A DNA stretch of 19,806 bases from Paraglomus occultum (lineage: Eukaryota > Glomeromycota > Glomeromycetes > Paraglomerales > Paraglomeraceae), in contig CAJVPJ010000653.1 of assembly GCA_910592205.1 (NCBI GenBank), positions 1 to 19,806 of the forward strand. The letters are read 5' to 3'. The translations under genes were made by a program, and so were the position numbers. Of the stretch, positions 18,896 to 19,806 are shown in pieces (positions within the stretch are counted from its first letter, which is position 1; every line of letters starts with the position of its first letter). The notes below the pieces were generated by a model. The model was given only the letters and a program-made list of their open reading frames with translations. It made no database searches and was not told the DNA's origin.

Positions 18896-19140
18896 GGTTT
18901 TCGAAAGTGATTGAGTTATTGGCTATCGTATTTCCAAGCGCGATTATATTTACTTGCTAATCCAATTTACTACGCTTTGAAGAACTAAGTTTCCCGTTCA
19001 CAATGAAGACTTTTGCCGACTTTCTACGAACAATGCGGCTGATGCGTATTACGTGCGTAATAACAAACAATTTGACGAGCCGTTAGTTGCACGTATTTAT
19101 CTGTATTAATAAACAGTTATCCAGAAACTCATGGTAGTAA
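18896..19140. other. Non-coding stretch
   Basis: I see no gene or recognisable element between the dispersed repeat and the open frame that begins at 19141. The stop TAA at 19138-19140 closes the frame used by the next entry. Confidence 0.3.
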
Positions 19141-19361
19141 AGAGTACCATCAACGGAGACGGTTCATGGAATCTGTGCTGACAGTGCTCTGTTCCGTTCC
19201 ATCTACAATGGTATGACCGACCGACGAACGGAACTTTCAACAGACTTTTTCCAGGATGTTATGATAAGCTGCTTGCAGAGACCATGGGCTGTTGGGCGAC
19301 CTAAATTCAATGATCTGACACATTTCATCAGACAAGAAGCTTGGACATCGGAGGAATAGGG
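19141..19361 (+). CDS. Candidate coding exon of unknown function
   Basis: Open from 19141 (after TAA 19138-19140) to TAG 19359-19361, 73 codons. The translation has well-mixed, protein-like composition: CADSALFRSIYNGMTDRRTE, then DFFQDVMISC, RPWAVGRPKFNDLTHF and a WTSEE end. No ATG stands near its beginning, so it would be an internal or last exon, or a fragment. An 81-codon frame on the opposite strand (19203-19448) is open too but looks less protein-like. I do not recognise a family; a remnant of a mobile-element gene is possible. Confidence 0.25.
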
Positions 19362-19806
19362 GCCGATGTTGGAAGATGAAAGTTCAATTGTCTCATTTGA
19401 TACATGTTTACGATGGGCTATAAGGCTACATGACAGTAAACGAACCATACTAATTGTTTAAATGCCTTGAAACCAAAGTACTGGTCAACTAGAGAAAGAC
19501 TTACGTGTTCATCGATTCTACTACATATGGCTTCATCTATTTATATTCTCAACGTTATTAGAAAGCACAACAGGCAGGCGAAAACATTAAAGCAACCAAG
19601 TTTCAGATCCTGTTTTCACAGCTCCTTCAACAAATAGTTGTGTCCAAACATCACATCCACGTCACAAGGTCGTAATGCTATCAGAGATGTGGCAAATATC
19701 GTATGATCAGGCTCAGCTCGTGGCACCTTAACAACGAAATACTATTTCAAATACCCTCCATTGTATAAGAACACTGCTTTGAACTACACCGCGCGATTTA
19801 TTTAAC
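19362..19806. other. Right edge, nothing recognised
   Basis: No open frame, repeat or promoter that I can support. If 19141-19361 is a last exon, its 3' end lies here. Confidence 0.35.

Noticed and set aside
1-19806. tRNA, rRNA, CRISPR or prokaryotic operon signals
   Set aside because: I looked for tRNA B-box-like strings and rRNA-like blocks and saw none; the intron-bearing genes show a eukaryotic nuclear locus.

Overview
This looks like nuclear DNA from an intron-rich, AT-rich fungus, most likely an arbuscular mycorrhizal (Glomeromycotina-type) genome. Three things point there: short GT-AG introns of mostly 68-107 nt, a kinase tail written in the style of the large Glomeromycotina kinase family, and a BTB-BACK protein carrying Sel1 repeats. 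The assignment is inference from gene content; no rRNA or mitochondrial marker is present.

Left part (1-5029). The window opens inside the last exon of a Ser/Thr/Tyr kinase-like gene (1-309). After an AT-rich gap comes a two-exon minus-strand gene for a 582-aa BTB-BACK-Sel1 protein (1673-3495). About 0.8 kb upstream of it lies a broken, frameshifted relic of Sel1-repeat coding sequence on the plus strand (about 4291-4404).

Centre (5030-9608). Two well-supported conserved eukaryotic genes lie tail to tail. One is a six-exon CDC50/LEM3-family gene, the partner subunit of P4-ATPase phospholipid flippases (378 aa, plus). The other is a two-exon GRR1-type F-box/leucine-rich-repeat gene (623 aa, minus). 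GRR1 ends in an Asn/Asp-rich tail encoded partly by a hexanucleotide repeat, and its intron is a purine-rich low-complexity tract.

Right part (9609-19806). The only confident gene is a very compact 86-aa small membrane-protein gene (13501-14282, plus). It is cut by five introns, with an intron directly after the start codon and an 8-nt microexon. Around it are weaker candidates: a 143-codon minus-strand orphan frame (12287-12718), a TATA-box plus 41-aa hydrophobic microprotein with two upstream mini-frames (11747-12008), a dehydrogenase-like C-terminal exon remnant (10764-10911), a small two-exon membrane-anchored frame (17706-18031) and an open frame at the right edge (19141-19361). A 542-bp non-autonomous DNA transposon with 22-bp inverted termini and TA flanks sits at 16321-16862. 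It lies in a region rich in the palindrome ATATTAATAT.

The genes do not form one pathway. CDC50 acts in flippase trafficking, GRR1 in SCF ubiquitin ligation and nutrient signalling. The kinase and the BTB-Sel1 protein belong to expanded lineage-specific signalling families. No RNA genes, CRISPR arrays or prokaryotic signals were found. All splice models come from reading the sequence and have no transcript support here.
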